This document shows positions 33,514 to 36,342 of a DNA stretch of 36,342 nt, one piece after another; position 1 is the first letter of the stretch, and every line of letters begins with the position of its first letter. Both the position numbers and the translations under genes were made by a program. Origin of the DNA: Flavobacteriaceae bacterium (GTDB lineage Bacteria; Bacteroidota; Bacteroidia; Flavobacteriales; Flavobacteriaceae); assembly GCA_022565635.1 (NCBI GenBank), contig JAIUMH010000014.1, positions 1 through 36,342 of the forward strand. Reading direction: 5' to 3'. The notes under the pieces were generated by a model. It was given only the letters and a program-made list of their open reading frames with translations. It was not told the DNA's origin and searched no databases.

Positions 33514-34272
33514 TTATTGGTTGTTTAGTTCTTGAAGTAAATCATCTGTCAATTCTAGATTATGAAATACGTTTTGCACATCTTCATCCTCTTCAAACTT
33601 TTCAATTAAATCTAAAATTTTTCTAGCTTTATCTAATTCTAATTCAATTGTGTTTTTAGGTATTCTCTGTAATTCGGCTGACTTAGTTGGTAGGTTTAGT
33701 TCTTCTAATTTGCTTTGCATATTTCCAAAATCTTCAAAAGCAGTATATACAATCCATTGATTTTGTTCTCTTTCAATTTCTGAAGCGCCACCTTCTATTA
33801 ATTGCAATTCTAATTCTTCTGCTGAGGTTTCTATATGTTCTTTAAGGATATAAAATACCCCAAGGCGATCAAATAAAAATTCTAAAAATCCGTTTGTTCC
33901 TAAACTCCCACCGTTTTTTGAAAAAATAGAACGCACAGAAGCCACTGTTCTGTTTGTATTATCTGTAGTACATTCAATAAAAAAAGCAATCCCATCGGGT
34001 CCGTAGCCTTCAAAAGTTACCATTTCATAGTTTTCTGCATCTGCTCCAGAGGCTTTTTTAATAGCTCTTTGAATGGTGTCTTTAGGCATATTTACCCCTT
34101 TAGCATTTGCAATTGCATTTCTTAATGCTGGATTGGCTTCGGGATCTGGGTTACCTCCTTCTTTTACGGCTACGCTTATTTCTTTAATTGCTCTTGTAAA
34201 TTGTTTTGCGCGCTTTTTGTCTTGGGCTCCTTTTCTGTGTTTAATATTGGCCCATTTGCTATGTCCTGCCAT
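33514..34272 (-). CDS. YebC/PmpR family DNA-binding regulatory protein
   Basis: This 252-residue protein belongs to the YebC family. It starts MAGHSKWANIKHRKGAQDKK, then has the conserved NPALRNAIANAKGVNMPKDT and IQRAIKKASG stretches, YEGYGPDG-like VTFEGYGPDGIAFFIECTTD at about 82-101, and NGGSLGTNGFLEFLF. Family members act as transcription regulators or, as shown for some, help ribosomes through stalling sequences such as polyproline; which applies here is unknown. The length is normal for Bacteroidota (about 240-250). It is followed after 46 bp by the HMG-CoA reductase gene on the same strand. Confidence 0.96.
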   Translation of the reverse strand: MAGHSKWANIKHRKGAQDKKRAKQFTRAIKEISVAVKEGGNPDPEANPALRNAIANAKGVNMPKDTIQRAIKKASGADAENYEMVTFEGYGPDGIAFFIECTTDNTNRTVASVRSIFSKNGGSLGTNGFLEFLFDRLGVFYILKEHIETSAEELELQLIEGGASEIEREQNQWIVYTAFEDFGNMQSKLEELNLPTKSAELQRIPKNTIELELDKARKILDLIEKFEEDEDVQNVFHNLELTDDLLQELNNQ

Positions 34273-34386
34273 ATTTTTACGTTTTTATTCAAAAATCGGA
34301 ATTTTAATGCAAAAAGAAAAAAAGTAATTACTTTAACGTTAGGTATAAAAAAAGGGGGGTAGGTTGAGATTTATTTGAAACAACTG

Positions 34387-35160
34387 CTAATTTTCAAAAA
34401 TCATATTAAACGGATTAGCTAAACCTCTGTATTCATATAAATGTGCGTTAAGTGAACCTACGGCAAGTTTGGCTTCCATTTTAAGCGGAATTTTATTTTT
34501 ATCTTTTGAAATCCAAATAGTAACGCTTTCTTTTTCCTTAAATACACGGTCTGCCTGTACAAAAGGCTTAAAGACCATTGCCTTTATTGTGCCAAAGTCT
34601 GTTTTGAGTATTTCATCTCCCATATATTTTGCTTTAAATGGGTAGTTTTCTTCGTCAAAAAACATATTAAGGATAAATTCGTCACCCTGCTCTATGTCTT
34701 GTATATCTACAATTTCACGCAAGTGGTAGTAGGCAGAAATCATATCTTGAGCGTAACCTTCTAAAGAGTGATTAGAAACAGTATCTCTTTTATAATCATT
34801 AACAACAGCTAGTTGTTGATCCTGAAAAAAATCAATCATTTTATCTTTTTTATGCCCACCTTCTGAAGTTTTTCTAATAAAACGATGACTTAAACCATCC
34901 TGTAAACCTACGTAACTTTCATATCTGTTTCTTACCCTGAAAAAAACATCTAACATTCCAGTAGATTTGCCTTCAGCAAGAATATGATACATGGGTTGTC
35001 CTCTTAATTCCGCTTTAGCTACACTAAGGCTTGCTTCAGATGCTTTGAACCAGCCATATTTAATTTTAAATTTTAGAACTTCTCCTTCTTTAAAAGATTG
35101 CGCTTGGCCTAAAACTATTAGATGAAGAAATAAAAAAATAAATAGTATTTTGAACTTCAT
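34387..35160 (-). CDS. DUF3108 domain exported protein
   Basis: This 257-residue protein has a signal peptide of about 20 residues (KILFIFLFLHLIVLGQAQ) and then the DUF3108 fold, starting with GEVLKFKIKYGWFKASEASL at about 26-45. Further recognisable parts are GKSTGMLDVFFRVRNRYESY and the C-terminal IWISKDKNKIPLKMEAKLAV. DUF3108 proteins are predicted periplasmic beta-rich proteins of unknown function, common in Bacteroidota. The gene stands alone, with a 114-bp gap to yebC downstream and divergent to the outer-membrane protein gene upstream. Confidence 0.9.
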   Translation of the reverse strand: MKFKILFIFLFLHLIVLGQAQSFKEGEVLKFKIKYGWFKASEASLSVAKAELRGQPMYHILAEGKSTGMLDVFFRVRNRYESYVGLQDGLSHRFIRKTSEGGHKKDKMIDFFQDQQLAVVNDYKRDTVSNHSLEGYAQDMISAYYHLREIVDIQDIEQGDEFILNMFFDEENYPFKAKYMGDEILKTDFGTIKAMVFKPFVQADRVFKEKESVTIWISKDKNKIPLKMEAKLAVGSLNAHLYEYRGLANPFNMIFEN

Positions 35161-35391
35161 AAGTAATTGATATTTGATGATTCAATAACCAAAATTCATT
35201 CCAAATAAAATAGGTTAACTTAAAACTATTCGAAATTATAAAAAAATAACTAATATCTTGAAACTATTTACAACAAATCATTTGACTTAATCAACTTTTT
35301 TTTAAAATAAAATTCATCGTATGTTTTATTACGAAAAATTATAGTTAACAAACGAAAAGTTTTCGGTTGATTAAAAAAGAAGCTACAAGGT

Positions 35392-35420
35392 TTGAGCTTT
35401 AATCATTTTATTTAACTTTG
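35392..35420 (+). promoter_or_regulatory. Promoter of the outer-membrane beta-barrel gene
   Basis: TTG at 35392-35394 and TAACTTTG at 35413-35420 are separated by exactly 18 bp. The -7 element covers the TTG at 35418 that would otherwise look like a start codon, so the ATG at 35442 is the real start. Confidence 0.65.
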
Positions 35421-35441
35421 ATTACACTAAAATATAATTTA

Positions 35442-36095
35442 ATGAAAACAAGTAAAACGATAAGCTTTATTCTATTTGCATTGCTTTGCAACATAGGTTT
35501 TAGTCAGATTAACGAAGACAAAAGATGGTCTATTACACTAGGGACAAATGCTATTGATTTTTTTCCTACAGGTAACGGCCTAGATGCCTCTATTTATGGC
35601 CCTCAAGAATCAAGTGAGAATCTATTTGGTGACTTTTTTGAAACGGGAAATTGGAATTATTCTACGGCTATGACCTCTCTTAGAGTTGGCTACTATGTTG
35701 GAGCTAATTTGAGTTTTAGAGGTGGTTTTTCTATGAATAAAATAGACCGTATTGGAGAAATTGACCAACAAAAAGATTTGACTTTTGTAGGATTAGATGG
35801 AGAGTTGATTTATAGCTTAAACTCATACATGGGTGACGCAACATGGCTTGACCCTTATTTTGGTGCTGGTTTAGGTCATCATTGGTTAGATTCATCTAAC
35901 ACCACTACATGGAATTTGCTTGTTGGTTTTAATTTTTGGGTAAAAGAGAATATAGCATTGACTATAGAATCTGGCTACAGAAATACTTTTGAAAATAGAA
36001 ATTTTGACTTTTTTCAGCATACCGCAGGGGTAACATTTTCGTTTGGTGGAAACAATAACCAAAGTAATAAAGGTATGGACCAGGTTTTAGATTAA
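35442..36095 (+). CDS. Outer-membrane beta-barrel protein, OmpA N-terminal type without the peptidoglycan domain
   Basis: From the ATG at 35442 the product is 217 residues. A signal peptide (KTSKTISFILFALLCNIGFS) is followed by a barrel of about eight strands, with alternating patterns such as WSITLGTNAIDFFPTG, SLRVGYYVGANLSFRGGFSM and the final HTAGVTFSFGG. In many Bacteroidota proteins this type of barrel runs on into calcium-binding DxDGDG repeats and an OmpA peptidoglycan-binding domain. Here the chain stops 14 residues after FSFGG in a polar NNNQSNKG tail. It could be a naturally short barrel or a truncated OmpA. The upstream TTG at 35418 belongs to the promoter and is not used. Confidence 0.8.
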   Translation: MKTSKTISFILFALLCNIGFSQINEDKRWSITLGTNAIDFFPTGNGLDASIYGPQESSENLFGDFFETGNWNYSTAMTSLRVGYYVGANLSFRGGFSMNKIDRIGEIDQQKDLTFVGLDGELIYSLNSYMGDATWLDPYFGAGLGHHWLDSSNTTTWNLLVGFNFWVKENIALTIESGYRNTFENRNFDFFQHTAGVTFSFGGNNNQSNKGMDQVLD

Positions 36096-36241
36096 CTGTA
36101 CAATTTGATAAAACAATGTTGATAGAGAATCAATCTTCCATACACCTCTGCTAAAAATTTAGGCGTAGTCAATAAGTAATCATATGCTATAGAAGGTAGA
36201 AAAGTTGATTGCCTTTTGTGTAACCAAATAAAAAACAATCA

Positions 36242-36286
36242 AAAAAAGCTACTTGAACAATCGAAATTTGTTCAAGTAGCTTTTTT
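36242..36286. terminator. Strong intrinsic terminator near the right edge
   Basis: Arms of 19 bases (36242-36260 and 36268-36286) pair perfectly, reading AAAAAAGCTACTTGAACAA and its complement, with a 7-base loop and T-runs usable in both directions. It lies 146 bp after the beta-barrel gene and probably also ends a minus-strand gene entering from the right, of which at most a few codons are in the window. Confidence 0.88.
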
Positions 36287-36342
36287 AATTATTAACCTGA
36301 CGGAAACATACCGTAATTTGATTATGCAGCATATTTAATGTC

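Noticed and set aside
36285-36342. Possible 3' end of a minus-strand gene at the right edge
   Set aside because: Two frames give short candidate tails (ending near 36322 or 36285), but fewer than 20 codons are visible and neither is recognisable. The terminator nearby makes such a gene likely, but it cannot be called.

Overview
The window looks like a chromosomal segment of an AT-rich member of the Bacteroidota, most likely Flavobacteriales. Several things point there: a TamL-type Omp85 lipoprotein next to TamB, secreted proteins with type IX secretion (T9SS) sorting domains, a class II HMG-CoA reductase for the mevalonate pathway, the ftsX-DUF3098-truB gene order, and promoters of the Bacteroidota form (TTG, about 18 bp, TAnnTTTG). 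No tRNA, rRNA, insertion sequence or CRISPR array was seen. The species cannot be named from the sequence alone.

Layout. 1-195 holds the 5' end of a cas6 gene on the minus strand, cut by the window edge, followed by about 500 bp without a gene. 699-4346 is a tight minus-strand operon: ftsX, a DUF3098 membrane protein, truB and a membrane-anchored MutS-type ATPase. A MATE exporter and ferrochelatase follow (4582-6984). 7092-7247 is an apparent deletion scar of a pirin gene. 7360-14683 encodes the outer-membrane/envelope pair TamL and TamB, overlapping by 11 bp. 14843-17995 (minus) and 20240-22960 (plus) encode an AddA-like helicase-nuclease and an AddB-like nuclease, separated by an island. 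The second is followed by recJ and an AEC transporter.

The island between the addA-like and addB-like genes holds the most interesting system. It is a compact three-gene operon (about 18160-19422) of a HEPN-like protein, an unrecognised 128-residue protein and a SecB-like chaperone, followed by a CPBP membrane protease. The arrangement resembles toxin-antitoxin-chaperone (TAC) modules, but with a HEPN protein as the possible toxin and an unfamiliar partner.

25649-28780 is a second accessory patch. It has a small T9SS-tail-like gene with a 10-C homopolymer near its start, two tandem paralogous T9SS cargo genes with nearly identical tails, a ParDE-type toxin-antitoxin pair, and a decayed third cargo tail. 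The TA pair lies between two copies of a direct repeat (cargo tail plus the 3' end of the DNA polymerase delta-prime gene), so this patch records a duplication.

The right part is mostly housekeeping: DNA polymerase III delta-prime, phosphoglycerate kinase, Mn-type superoxide dismutase, HMG-CoA reductase, a YebC-family regulator and a DUF3108 envelope protein, plus a short outer-membrane beta-barrel protein and a strong terminator near the right edge.
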